From: Flavobacterium psychrophilum
GTDB taxonomy: Bacteria > Bacteroidota > Bacteroidia > Flavobacteriales > Flavobacteriaceae
Reading direction: 5' to 3'
Length of the DNA: 13,505 nt
Assembly (NCBI GenBank): GCA_945878515.1
Contig: CAMCTL010000092.1
Coordinates: forward strand, 1-13,505
Shown here: positions 1 to 7,023 of the stretch, piece by piece
Layout of the letters: every line of letters begins with the position of its first letter
How positions within the stretch are numbered: the first letter of the stretch is position 1
The notes under the pieces: generated by a model
Told to the model about the DNA's origin: nothing
Database searches by the model: none
The model's input: the letters and a program-made list of their open reading frames with translations, nothing else
Made by a program: the position numbers and the translations under genes

Positions 1-1613
1 CATCTTTAACAGGAAGTATCGAAGTGACCGCGCCATTGGGAACTGGATTTACTTATAGTATCGATGGAACAACCTATCAACCCTCTCCAAATTTTAGTAG
101 CCTAAGTCCGAAAAGTTACAATGTAACTGTAAAAAATAGTTCGGGTTGTGTTTCTTTGCCTGCAACCGAAACAATTGCGACCACTTCAACACCACTTGCT
201 CCAACATTGAAAAAAACGGATTCAAGCTGTACATCTTCAACAGGAAGTATCGAAGTGACCGCTCCATTAGGAACTGGATTTACTTTTAGTATCGATGGGA
301 CAACCTATCAACCCTCTCCAATTTTTAGCAACTTAAGTCCTAAAGGTTATAATGTAACTGTAAAAAATAGTTCGGGTTGTGTGTCTTTGCCAGCAACCGA
401 AACAATTGCGACAATAGTAACACCAACTGCTCCAACATTGTCAAAAACCAATCCTACCTGCACAGTTTCAACAGGTAGTATTCAAGTGAGTTCACCACTG
501 GGAGCTGGATTTACTTATAGTATCGATGGAACAACATATCAATCCTATCCAATTTTTAGCAGCTTAAGTCCGAAAAGTTACAATGTAACTGTAAAAAATA
601 GTTCGGGTTGTGTTTCTTTGCCTGCAACCGAAATAATTGCGACCACGTCAACGCCACTTGCGCCAACATTGAAAAAAACGGATTCAAGCTGTTCATCGTC
701 AACAGGAAGTATAGAAGTGACCGCTCCATTGGGAACTGGATTTACTTATAGTATCGATGGAACAACCTATCAACCCTCTCCAAATTTTAGTAGCCTAAGT
801 CCGAAAAGTTACAATGTAACTGTAAAAAATAGTTCGGGTTGTGTTTCACTGCCAGCAGTCGAAACAATTTCAACAGTTTCGCGCATAGATCCAATTAATT
901 CAGTTCAATATTTATGCTTTGATAAAACAGGTCTAATAATAGCTCCGATAACAATTGATACTAAATTATCTCCAATAGATTACAGTTTTGTTTGGACTTT
1001 TGCTGGCAATCCAATTAGTGCGACGTCTTCTTCCTATGTCGCCACTGCTGTTGGTATGTACAAAATTACAGCAACAAGCAAAACTGGAGGTTGTACAATA
1101 CTATTTAATGCTGATGTTAAGGAATCAAAAGAGGCCATTGCAGTAGCAACTGTGGGGAATGATTTTGACACTCAGCAGCAAATTATAGTTACGGTTACTG
1201 GAGGATTAGGTAATTACGAATATCAATTAGATGATGGATTACCACAAAGCAATCCGATTTTATCTGTTTCTAAATCGGGTGATTATACCGTGAAAGTTAT
1301 AGATAAATTAGGGTGCAATAATTTCTTATTGCCGGTAAATGTGCTCAATTATCCACGATTTTTTACCCCAAATAATGATGGATATAATGACACTTGGAAT
1401 ATAGAAGGACTAAATAAACCAGAAAAAGCAATAATATATATTTTCGATCGATATGGTAAGCTTTTGAAACAAATATCTCCCGTGAGTAAGGGTTGGGATG
1501 GTATTTACAATGGTGTTGCATTACCAGCTTCCGATTACTGGTTTCGATTATTATATCAGGATTCGATAGGTGCTAACAAAGAATTTAAAGCTCATTTCTC
1601 CTTAAAAAGATAG
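1..1613 (+). CDS. T9SS-secreted repeat protein (adhesin-like) with type B C-terminal sorting domain, 5'-truncated
   Basis: The frame is open to the left edge (first full codon at 3), so the gene starts outside the window; the GTG at 24 is only a valine inside a repeat. The visible 536 or so residues hold about 3.8 copies of a 77-residue repeat, each with the core YNVTVKNSSGCVSLPA and two cysteines. The repeats resemble the SprB-type or Ig-like repeats of gliding adhesins. A PKD-like stretch and one more SprB-like stretch (about 960-1340) follow. The last 85-90 residues, from about 1355, begin with FFTPNNDGYNDTW and contain IFDRYGKLL and GWDG, the pattern of the T9SS type B sorting domain (gliding motility-associated C-terminal family, TIGR04131). 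By family knowledge it is exported by Sec, then T9SS, and retained at or released from the cell surface. Its ligand cannot be read from sequence. Confidence 0.9.
   Translation, partial: SLTGSIEVTAPLGTGFTYSIDGTTYQPSPNFSSLSPKSYNVTVKNSSGCVSLPATETIATTSTPLAPTLKKTDSSCTSSTGSIEVTAPLGTGFTFSIDGTTYQPSPIFSNLSPKGYNVTVKNSSGCVSLPATETIATIVTPTAPTLSKTNPTCTVSTGSIQVSSPLGAGFTYSIDGTTYQSYPIFSSLSPKSYNVTVKNSSGCVSLPATEIIATTSTPLAPTLKKTDSSCSSSTGSIEVTAPLGTGFTYSIDGTTYQPSPNFSSLSPKSYNVTVKNSSGCVSLPAVETISTVSRIDPINSVQYLCFDKTGLIIAPITIDTKLSPIDYSFVWTFAGNPISATSSSYVATAVGMYKITATSKTGGCTILFNADVKESKEAIAVATVGNDFDTQQQIIVTVTGGLGNYEYQLDDGLPQSNPILSVSKSGDYTVKVIDKLGCNNFLLPVNVLNYPRFFTPNNDGYNDTWNIEGLNKPEKAIIYIFDRYGKLLKQISPVSKGWDGIYNGVALPASDYWFRLLYQDSIGANKEFKAHFSLKR
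9..876 (+). repeat. Four in-frame tandem repeats of 231 bp (77 codons)
   Basis: Units begin at 9, 240, 471 and 702, spaced exactly 231 bp; the fourth loses similarity near 876. Units 1 and 4 are identical over about 122 bases (33-154 versus 726-847). The tail of unit 1 most resembles the tail of unit 3, including the APTLKKTDSSC segment, whereas unit 2 has a divergent tail (APTLSKTNPTC). This suggests recent duplication or gene conversion with a two-unit higher-order pattern. More copies probably lie to the left of the window. Confidence 0.95.
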
Positions 1614-1737
1614 AGTTATGCTGAAGAGCTAGGACCTTTCCATTTTATTTCTTAAACCATTGGTGATTTGTTTTCACTCGTCACCGAATGATTTTCCAGC
1701 GTTCAAATACCTTGATATTCGTCTTACTTCTACTTTA

Positions 1738-1842
1738 ATACCATTTAGAAATATAAAATAGTTTTTTATTGTTATCCTCACCCCAACCCTCTCCAAAGGA
1801 GAGGGAGTAAAAATTGGATTATTTTATATTTCTAAATGGTAT
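1738..1842. repeat. MITE-like palindromic element with 23-bp terminal inverted repeats and nested hairpin
   Basis: Bases 1738-1760 (starting ATACCATTTAG) are the perfect reverse complement of 1820-1842 (ending CTAAATGGTAT). Inside lies a second perfect hairpin, CCCTCTCC-AAA-GGAGAGGG, at about 1787-1805, preceded by a CCTCACCCCAA stretch. The element is 105 bp and has no coding capacity. No target-site duplication is evident. It sits between the convergent 3' ends of the secreted-protein gene and htpG. The GC-rich core resembles short repeats that I recall as dispersed in Bacteroidota genomes; copy number cannot be judged from this window. Confidence 0.7.
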
Positions 1843-1884
1843 AACAACATAGAGAAGTTTTTAAGAAGCTATTATGTTGCGAAA

Positions 1885-1918
1885 CAAAAAGACCTGCAAA
1901 TTTTCATTTGCAGGTCTT
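1885..1918 (-). terminator. Rho-independent terminator of htpG
   Basis: Perfect 12-bp stem (AAGACCTGCAAA at 1889-1900 with TTTGCAGGTCTT at 1907-1918) around a 6-base loop. Read on the minus strand, the stem is followed by a run of five T (1887-1891). It lies about 43 bp past the htpG stop codon, so it most likely ends that transcript. The plus-strand side lacks a comparable T-run. Confidence 0.85.
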
Positions 1919-1960
1919 AATTACTTTAGTTCGTTTGCGATCTAATCTTTTTCTTGATAA

Positions 1961-3844
1961 TTATTTTATCAAATCAAAACTTCTCTTAACAAAAGCAGTA
2001 AGGTCTTCGCCTTTTAATAGGTTTTGAGATAATTTCGCCAAGTCTAAAGCTTGTTTTACCAAGTTTTCCTGAGCAGATTTGTCTTCTGTATTCAAGATAT
2101 TAGAAGCCAAATCCGAATTGGTATTGACAACCAAGTTGTACATTTCTGGCATATTTCCCATTCCGAACATTCCGCCACCACCAGACTGACTCATTTCTTT
2201 CATACGACGCATAAACTCGGGTTGAGTGATGATGAAAGGCGCAGCTTGGCTATCTAAAGCTTCAAGTTGAACGGTATATGCTTTTGGGATATACGTTTCT
2301 AATGAATTTTTCAAGGTTTCTTTTTCTGTATCGGATAATTTAGAAATCGTAGTTTCGTCTTTTTTGATCAAATTATCAATATGATCTGAATCGACACGAA
2401 CGAAAGTCAAATCTTTATTATCACCTTCAATTTTCTGGATTAAATGTGATATAATTGGCGAATCTAGAAGTAAAACTTCATATCCTTTTTCTTTGGCGAT
2501 TTCTATGTAAGAGTGTTGCGCTTCTTTGTTTCCAGCGTATAGAATAACTAATTTACCGTCTTTGTCGGTTTGTTTTTCTTTCAAGTTTTCTTTCAATTCA
2601 TCTAAAGTGAAGAATTTATCATCGACGTTTGGATACAATACAAAAGCTCCAGCTTTTTCGTAGAATTTCTCTTCCGAAAGCATTCCATATTCTAGTACCA
2701 CTTTGATATCGTTCCATTTTTGTTCAAAATCTTCACGATTTTCTGTGAACAATGATTTCAATTTATCGGCAACTTTACGTGTGATGTAGTTTGAAATTTT
2801 CTTCACAGCGCCATCCGCTTGTAATCCAGAACGAGAAACATTCAACGGAATATCTGGAGAATCCACCACACCTCGAAGCATCATCAAGAATTCTGGAACA
2901 ATTCCTTCTACGTTATCAGTGACATAAACTTGGTTTTGATACAATTGAATTTTGTCTTTTTGAATCTGCAAATCAGAACCTAATTTTGGAAAATACAATA
3001 TTCCAGTTAAGTTGAATGGATAATCCACGTTCAAATGAATGTGAAACAATGGTTCTTCAAATTGCATCGGATACAATTCGTGATAGAACTTTTTGTAATC
3101 TTCATCAGCCAATTCAGTTGGTTGTTTTGTCCAAGCTGGATTTGGATTGTTGATGATGTTGTCAATTTCAATAGTTTCGTTTACGTAATCTTCTGGAGCA
3201 TCGTCAGGTTTTGGTAAAGTTTCTGTCTTGGTTCCAAATTTAATTGGAATAGGCATAAACTTGTTGTAACGATTTAGTAATTCCTTGATTTTAAACTCTT
3301 CTAAAAATTCCAATGAATCCTCAGCAATGTGCAAAATAATCTCAGTTCCACGAGTGGTTTTGTCGGCTGGTTCCAAAGTAAATTCGGGACTTCCGTCGCA
3401 AATCCAATGCGCTGCCGGTTCGTCTTTGTATGATTTGGTGATGATTTCAACTTTCGAAGCTACCATAAATGCAGAATAGAAACCAAGACCAAAATGGCCA
3501 ATAATTCCTGAATCTTTCGCAGAGTCTTTGTATTTTTCTAAAAATTCTTCGGCTCCAGAAAAAGCGATTTGGTTGATGTATTTTTCCACCTCTTCTGCTG
3601 TCATTCCTATACCTTGGTCGATAATGTGCAATTTCTTGCCCTCTTTATCGATTTTAACTTCTAAAATTGGGTTGCCATAATCTACTTTGGCTTCGCCAAT
3701 ACTTGATAAATGCTTTAATTTTAGGGTAGCATCTGTACCATTGGAAATCAATTCTCGCAAAAATATTTCGTGATCGCTATATAAGAATTTTTTGATTAAA
3801 GGGAAGATGTTTTCTACCGAAACATTAATTTTTCCAGTTGTCAT
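1961..3844 (-). CDS. htpG: Molecular chaperone HtpG (Hsp90 family)
   Basis: The 627-residue protein is a full-length bacterial Hsp90, an ATP-dependent cytosolic dimeric chaperone. The N-terminal GHKL ATPase motifs are all visible: the helix with E31 and N35 (ELISNGTDA), DQGIGM at 76-81 with the adenine-contacting Asp76, and the lid/glycine motif GHFGLGFYSAF at 116-126. The middle domain carries PLNVSRSGLQ, containing the arginine expected to touch the ATP gamma-phosphate. The C-terminal dimerisation region includes the MFGMGNMPEMYNLVVN segment typical of Bacteroidota HtpG. The ATG at 3844 gives a normal N-terminus. The gene is monocistronic, transcribed divergently from the lipoprotein operon, and has its own terminator. 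The only small oddity is NGTDA where E. coli has NASDA. Confidence 0.98.
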   Translation of the reverse strand: MTTGKINVSVENIFPLIKKFLYSDHEIFLRELISNGTDATLKLKHLSSIGEAKVDYGNPILEVKIDKEGKKLHIIDQGIGMTAEEVEKYINQIAFSGAEEFLEKYKDSAKDSGIIGHFGLGFYSAFMVASKVEIITKSYKDEPAAHWICDGSPEFTLEPADKTTRGTEIILHIAEDSLEFLEEFKIKELLNRYNKFMPIPIKFGTKTETLPKPDDAPEDYVNETIEIDNIINNPNPAWTKQPTELADEDYKKFYHELYPMQFEEPLFHIHLNVDYPFNLTGILYFPKLGSDLQIQKDKIQLYQNQVYVTDNVEGIVPEFLMMLRGVVDSPDIPLNVSRSGLQADGAVKKISNYITRKVADKLKSLFTENREDFEQKWNDIKVVLEYGMLSEEKFYEKAGAFVLYPNVDDKFFTLDELKENLKEKQTDKDGKLVILYAGNKEAQHSYIEIAKEKGYEVLLLDSPIISHLIQKIEGDNKDLTFVRVDSDHIDNLIKKDETTISKLSDTEKETLKNSLETYIPKAYTVQLEALDSQAAPFIITQPEFMRRMKEMSQSGGGGMFGMGNMPEMYNLVVNTNSDLASNILNTEDKSAQENLVKQALDLAKLSQNLLKGEDLTAFVKRSFDLIK

Positions 3845-4017
3845 AATTAATTATTTAAAGTTTAAATTCAAAAATTATACTCAAATAAGATACCAATTGG
3901 CAGTAATGTGACAAATTGGCGGAAACGTAAATTTTACTAAAAAATACTTTTATTTTACTATATTTTCAAAATGCTTCCTTGTACATTTGCTTTTTTAAAT
4001 TAAATAAAAATACAAAA
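3845..4017. promoter_or_regulatory. Divergent htpG / lipoprotein regulatory region
   Basis: This 173-bp AT-rich region separates htpG (minus) from the lipocalin-like gene (plus). It contains two related near-palindromic 12-13-mers, TACCAATTGGCA (3891-3902) and TGACAAATTGGCG (3909-3921), whose ATTGGC cores are spaced 19 bp. They lie about 50-75 bp upstream of the htpG start, where a heat-shock or other regulator could act. A minus-strand -7-like TAATTTTTG lies at 3869-3877 but is one base longer than consensus, so the htpG promoter is not fixed. Confidence 0.4.
3982..3989 (+). promoter_or_regulatory. Bacteroidota-type -7 element (TACATTTG) for the lipoprotein operon
   Basis: TACATTTG matches the TAnnTTTG -7 consensus of the Bacteroidota primary sigma factor. 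It lies 28 bp upstream of the ATG at 4018. No clear TTG/TTTG -33 box sits at 19-23 bp. An upstream in-frame TTG at 3979 would run translation through this element, so 4018 is the better start. Confidence 0.65.
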
Positions 4018-4530
4018 ATGAAAAAAACAATTACAATAGTTGCATTGGCTATTTTACTAATAGCCTGTAAAAGTAAATCGGGAACAACTGCAGAACCTGT
4101 AAAGAATGATCCGGTGACGACTACAAAACTGGACAGAAATTCTCAAGTAGCATTAAAAGGAAATTGGGTTATTGCAAGTGTGACTTATCCAGGTTCTGCT
4201 TTTATTAAAGTAAATTCTTTTCAAATTGCCGATTCTAAATGTTTTGAAGGAAGTACTTGGAATTTTATTTCGAACAATAATAAAGGTAGTATGAGTTTGA
4301 CAAAAACGGATTGTCCAGCTTTTACATCGCCAATTGTTTGGAGTGTAAACAAGGAAGGGCAATTTGTTTTGAAAGTATTAAATGCTGGAGAAAAAGCAAA
4401 AAAAGTAAGAGATGGTTATGTGCTAAGTCTTGCTAATCAGACAGAAACTTCTTTTCAATTGGTTGACAAAATTAATGTTGGAGGTCAGGAAAAAGATGTT
4501 ATTTATCAATTTCAAAAACAAACAAATTAA
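4018..4530 (+). CDS. Lipocalin-like lipoprotein
   Basis: The chosen ATG at 4018 gives a 170-residue protein starting MKKTITIVALAILLIAC, a textbook lipoprotein signal peptide with lipobox LIAC and lipidated Cys17. A longer frame from TTG at 3979 would bury this signal and overlap the promoter. The mature part (LKGNWVIASVTYPG, then beta-rich sequence ending YQFQKQ) matches the small lipocalin-family lipoproteins of Flavobacterium, which have a GxW-type start and a beta-barrel prediction. Two cysteines (in DSKCFEG and KTDCPAF) could form a disulfide. No surface-export signal rich in acidic residues follows Cys17, so a periplasm-facing location is likely. It is 12 bp upstream of an OmpA-like lipoprotein gene and is probably co-transcribed with it. 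Ligand unknown. Confidence 0.8.
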   Translation: MKKTITIVALAILLIACKSKSGTTAEPVKNDPVTTTKLDRNSQVALKGNWVIASVTYPGSAFIKVNSFQIADSKCFEGSTWNFISNNNKGSMSLTKTDCPAFTSPIVWSVNKEGQFVLKVLNAGEKAKKVRDGYVLSLANQTETSFQLVDKINVGGQEKDVIYQFQKQTN

Positions 4531-4542
4531 AATCATAACACG

Positions 4543-5232
4543 ATGAAAAAACTATCAATTTTAGGAATAAGTACTTTGTTTCTTTTAGCAACCCTTTTTA
4601 CTGGTTGTTCATCATTACAAAATGCTAACAACACTCAAAAAGGTACTGGAATAGGTGCTGGTGCAGGCGCTTTAATAGGCGCAATAATAGGCAATAATAC
4701 AAAATTAGGAACAGCTGGTGGCGCATTAATTGGAGCTGCAGTTGGTGGAGGAACTGGTGCCTTGATTGGCAGAAAAATGGACAAACAAGCTCGTGAAATA
4801 GACCAAGCTTTACCCGGAGCAAGTGTCGAAAGAGTTGGCGAAGGAATTCGGTTGGTTTTAAATGAAAATGCGGTACGTTTTGACACTGGAAAAGCGACTT
4901 TAACCGTTGCTGCAAAAGCAAATTTAGATAAATTAGTGCCGGTGTTTAAAGAATATGCCGATACTGAAATTGATATATTTGGATATACTGACAGCAGTGG
5001 AAGCCCAGAGTTTAATCTGTCATTATCACAAAAAAGAGCAGAGTCGGTACGTAATTATTTAGTTGCTAAAGGATTGGTTTCGTCTCGTTTTATTATAAAA
5101 GGAATGGGAATTGCTGATCCAATTGCCACAAATGATACTGCCGAAGGAAGAACTCAAAACCGTCGGGTTGAATTTGCTATTTTGGCAAACGGAAAAATGG
5201 TGGAAGATGCCAAAAAAGAAGCGGGTCAATAA
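4543..5232 (+). CDS. OmpA-family peptidoglycan-binding lipoprotein (YiaD-like)
   Basis: The 229-residue protein begins with a signal peptide and lipobox FTGC (lipidated Cys22). It then has a glycine-zipper segment (about 35-76, GIGAGAGALIGAIIG and a second copy) that may insert in or oligomerise at the outer membrane. An OmpA-like domain follows (about 100-214) with GYTDSSG (Asp150), NLSLSQKRAESVRNYL (158-173) and GRTQNRRVEF (202-211); the Asp and Arg positions are those that hold the peptidoglycan diaminopimelate or its equivalent. The architecture is that of YiaD/YfiB-type proteins, tethering the outer membrane to the cell wall. It follows the lipocalin-like gene by 12 bp and is the last gene of the operon before a strong terminator. 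Confidence 0.93.
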   Translation: MKKLSILGISTLFLLATLFTGCSSLQNANNTQKGTGIGAGAGALIGAIIGNNTKLGTAGGALIGAAVGGGTGALIGRKMDKQAREIDQALPGASVERVGEGIRLVLNENAVRFDTGKATLTVAAKANLDKLVPVFKEYADTEIDIFGYTDSSGSPEFNLSLSQKRAESVRNYLVAKGLVSSRFIIKGMGIADPIATNDTAEGRTQNRRVEFAILANGKMVEDAKKEAGQ

Positions 5233-5257
5233 AACCTGTCAATTTATTATTTACAAG

Positions 5258-5289
5258 AAAGCTGTTTCACTTTGAAGCAGCTTTTTTTT
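5258..5289 (+). terminator. Rho-independent terminator of the lipoprotein operon
   Basis: A 12-bp stem with one G-U pair, AAAGCTGTTTCA (5258-5269) against TGAAGCAGCTTT (5273-5284), has a 3-base loop and runs into eight T (5282-5289). It begins 26 bp after the OmpA-like stop codon. Confidence 0.92.
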
Positions 5290-5301
5290 GGAATAATTTT
5301 G

Positions 5302-5309
5302 TACATTTG
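5302..5309 (+). promoter_or_regulatory. -7 element (TACATTTG) upstream of the toxin-antitoxin genes
   Basis: TACATTTG matches TAnnTTTG and lies 20 bp before the ATG at 5329, just after the terminator. The local context TTGTACATTTG is the same 11-mer as at the lipoprotein operon promoter (3979-3989). A small palindrome, GACTTT-T-AAAGTC (5309-5321), overlaps the expected transcription start and could be an operator. No -33 box is obvious. Confidence 0.55.
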
Positions 5310-5328
5310 ACTTTTAAAGTCTTTCACA

Positions 5329-5556
5329 ATGGAAAACTCAACAAAACCTTCAATTGACAGAAAACAGGATTCCGTTCAGGAGCCTAAAACAATTTATAGA
5401 ATCGAAAATAATTCAATTTCAAACGATTGTGAGGAATTACATCCAGTTCTTGAAAAATTACTTTTGCAAAGCATACAGGATTCTAAAGATGGAAAAGGAG
5501 TTTCTCATGAGGAAATGATGCGAAGAGTGAAATTGAGATACCCATTTTTAAAATGA
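5329..5556 (+). CDS. Putative antitoxin of a RelE/ParE-type toxin-antitoxin pair
   Basis: This 75-residue hydrophilic protein has a low-complexity polar N-terminus (about 1-35) and a predicted helical C-terminus containing HPVLEKLLLQSIQDSKDGKG and SHEEMMRRVKLRYPFLK. I recognise no DNA-binding fold with certainty. The antitoxin call rests on size and position: its TGA overlaps the ATG of a RelE/ParE-fold gene in an ATGA arrangement. The SHEEMM...KYP-like tail resembles antitoxins found beside such toxins in Bacteroidota. In such pairs the antitoxin wraps the toxin and often represses the operon. The first upstream promoter element is 20 bp away, which supports the start at 5329. Confidence 0.6.
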   Translation: MENSTKPSIDRKQDSVQEPKTIYRIENNSISNDCEELHPVLEKLLLQSIQDSKDGKGVSHEEMMRRVKLRYPFLK

Positions 5557-5861
5557 TTTATGATTTTGTATGGCAACCGAATTCTGAAATAACATATTAT
5601 GAAGAAATTGATTTTATTTTTTTAAAATGGAATTTTAAAGAGGTTCAAAAGTTTCAAGATTTAGTAATTGAAAATTCAGAAAGATTATCCAAAAATCCAC
5701 AAATTGGAATATTTAATAATAAATTTAAAATGTATTCATTAGTACTGTCAAGGCAAACTGTGCTTTATTATAATTTTAATTCAAATACTAAAATTATTGA
5801 TTTATATGCTTTTTGGAACAATTCTAAAAAACCTGACGGCTTGACAAGGTTGCTATATTAA
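5553..5861 (+). CDS. RelE/ParE-family toxin-like protein
   Basis: The 102-residue protein has the order of the RelE/ParE fold. An N-terminal strand (MIYDFVWQPNSE) and two helices (about 15-48, ending KNPQIGIF) are followed by strands KMYSLVLSRQTVLYYNF and IIDLYAFWNNSKKP. It starts inside the preceding stop codon (4-base overlap), implying translational coupling. Family members are mRNA interferases or gyrase poisons; which applies here cannot be told. The usual late arginine of the W-D/N-N-R-x-x-P motif is replaced (WNNSKKP), and the usual arginine ahead of the third strand is not in place, so activity may be altered or lost. Base composition is very AT-rich compared with the glycosyltransferase gene 9 bp downstream. 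Confidence 0.72.
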   Translation: MIYDFVWQPNSEITYYEEIDFIFLKWNFKEVQKFQDLVIENSERLSKNPQIGIFNNKFKMYSLVLSRQTVLYYNFNSNTKIIDLYAFWNNSKKPDGLTRLLY

Positions 5862-5870
5862 TTTACTACA

Positions 5871-7016
5871 ATGCAACTATCCATCATCATTCTCAATTAC
5901 AACGTCCGCTACTTCTTAGAACTTTGCGTTTTAAGTGTCAAAAATGCGGTGCAAAATCTCGATGCAGAAATTATTGTAATCGACAACAATTCTCAAGACG
6001 ACAGTTGCGAGATGATGAAAAATCGTTTTCCCAACATAAAGCTCATCGAAAACAAGGAAAATGTAGGTTTCCCGAAAGGCAATAACATTGGTGTAAGCCA
6101 AGCAAAAGGCGAGTACATTTGCATTCTAAATCCTGATACTGTAGTGGCCGAAGATACTTTTATAACAGTATTGGCTTTCGCCAAAAAACAAAATGACTTA
6201 GGAATTATTGGATGCAAACTCATCGACGGAACAGGAAATTTTCTTCCCGAAAGTAAACGTGGAACTCCAACGCCTTTTGTAGCTTTTACCAAAATTACAG
6301 GCTTGTATAAGCTATTTCCAAAGACATTTGGGCAATATTATGCGCAACATTTATCTGAAAACGAAACTGGAAGAGTCGAAATTCTCGTTGGTGCATTTAT
6401 GCTAATGAAGCGCAATTTGTATAATGAAATAGACGGTTTCGATGAGAATTGTTTTATGTATTCGGACGATATTGATTTGTCGTACACGGCATTAAAAACA
6501 GGAAAATCAAACTATTATTTTCATGATACATCAGTTATACATTATAAAGGCGAAAGTACGGTCAAGGACGGAATCTATATGAAACGCAATCAGGAAGCGA
6601 TGAACTTTTTCTTCAAAAAGCATTTTCGCGTTTCGTTTTTCTTTACCCTTTTTATGAAGATTGGAATTGTGTTTTTTTCTATAGTCAAACTGTTTCAATT
6701 GAAGCCAATGCCCAAATCAAGTCCAGTTAATTATATTTTGGTGTCTGATAACGAAATTTTGAGAGCGCAATTAGAATATCACTTGGGAAAAAAAGTTGAG
6801 ATTCAAAATGATTTGTCTTTTTCTTCAAGATTAGGTACAGAAATCATTTACGACCAAAATCATCTTGATTTCAAAACAATAATTCAATCATTGGAAAAAA
6901 ACAAAAACAAAGGATTTACCTTTAAAATCATCCCAAAATCATCTCGTTTTATGCTTGGCAGCAACAGTAGCTTTGATCGAGGTGAAATCATTCCCATTTC
7001 AGATTCTAGAATGTAG
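5871..7016 (+). CDS. Family 2 glycosyltransferase (WbbL/rhamnosyltransferase-like) with membrane-associated C-terminus
   Basis: The 381-residue protein opens directly with a GT-A fold: MQLSIIILNYNVRYFLELCV, VIDNNSQDDS (nucleotide-sugar site, Asp38), ENVGFPKGNNIGV, and NPD at 87-89 in place of the DxD metal motif. The GFDENCFMYSDDIDLS segment (189-204) carries the likely catalytic acidic residues, and HYKGES (224-229) is typical of WbbL-like enzymes. A hydrophobic stretch (about 253-275) may anchor it to the inner membrane. The final 100 residues (from YILVSDNEILRAQLEYHLGK) look like a separate alpha/beta domain of unknown role. The likely job is sugar transfer from a nucleotide sugar to a surface glycan precursor. 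The gene begins 9 bp after the toxin-like gene with no visible promoter of its own. Confidence 0.88.
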   Translation: MQLSIIILNYNVRYFLELCVLSVKNAVQNLDAEIIVIDNNSQDDSCEMMKNRFPNIKLIENKENVGFPKGNNIGVSQAKGEYICILNPDTVVAEDTFITVLAFAKKQNDLGIIGCKLIDGTGNFLPESKRGTPTPFVAFTKITGLYKLFPKTFGQYYAQHLSENETGRVEILVGAFMLMKRNLYNEIDGFDENCFMYSDDIDLSYTALKTGKSNYYFHDTSVIHYKGESTVKDGIYMKRNQEAMNFFFKKHFRVSFFFTLFMKIGIVFFSIVKLFQLKPMPKSSPVNYILVSDNEILRAQLEYHLGKKVEIQNDLSFSSRLGTEIIYDQNHLDFKTIIQSLEKNKNKGFTFKIIPKSSRFMLGSNSSFDRGEIIPISDSRM

Positions 7017-7023
7017 ATTTCAT

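Larger units (their letters stand above)
1614..1960. other. Convergent intergenic region, non-coding
   Basis: This 347-bp spacer between the convergent first gene and htpG holds the MITE-like element (1738-1842) and the htpG terminator (1885-1918). Bases 1614-1737 contain only a weak imperfect hairpin (GGTGA near 1661 with TCACC near 1681) without a T-run. I see no convincing small gene and no clear terminator for the plus-strand gene. Confidence 0.7.

Noticed and set aside
3979..4017. Upstream TTG start extending the lipocalin-like lipoprotein by 13 residues
   Set aside because: It would place charged residues ahead of a perfect lipoprotein signal and would be translated from within the TACATTTG promoter element.
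4625..4921. Minus-strand frames of 98 and 83 codons opposite the OmpA-like gene
   Set aside because: Leucine/glutamine- and proline/alanine-rich shadows of the glycine-zipper region, with no start context or family match.
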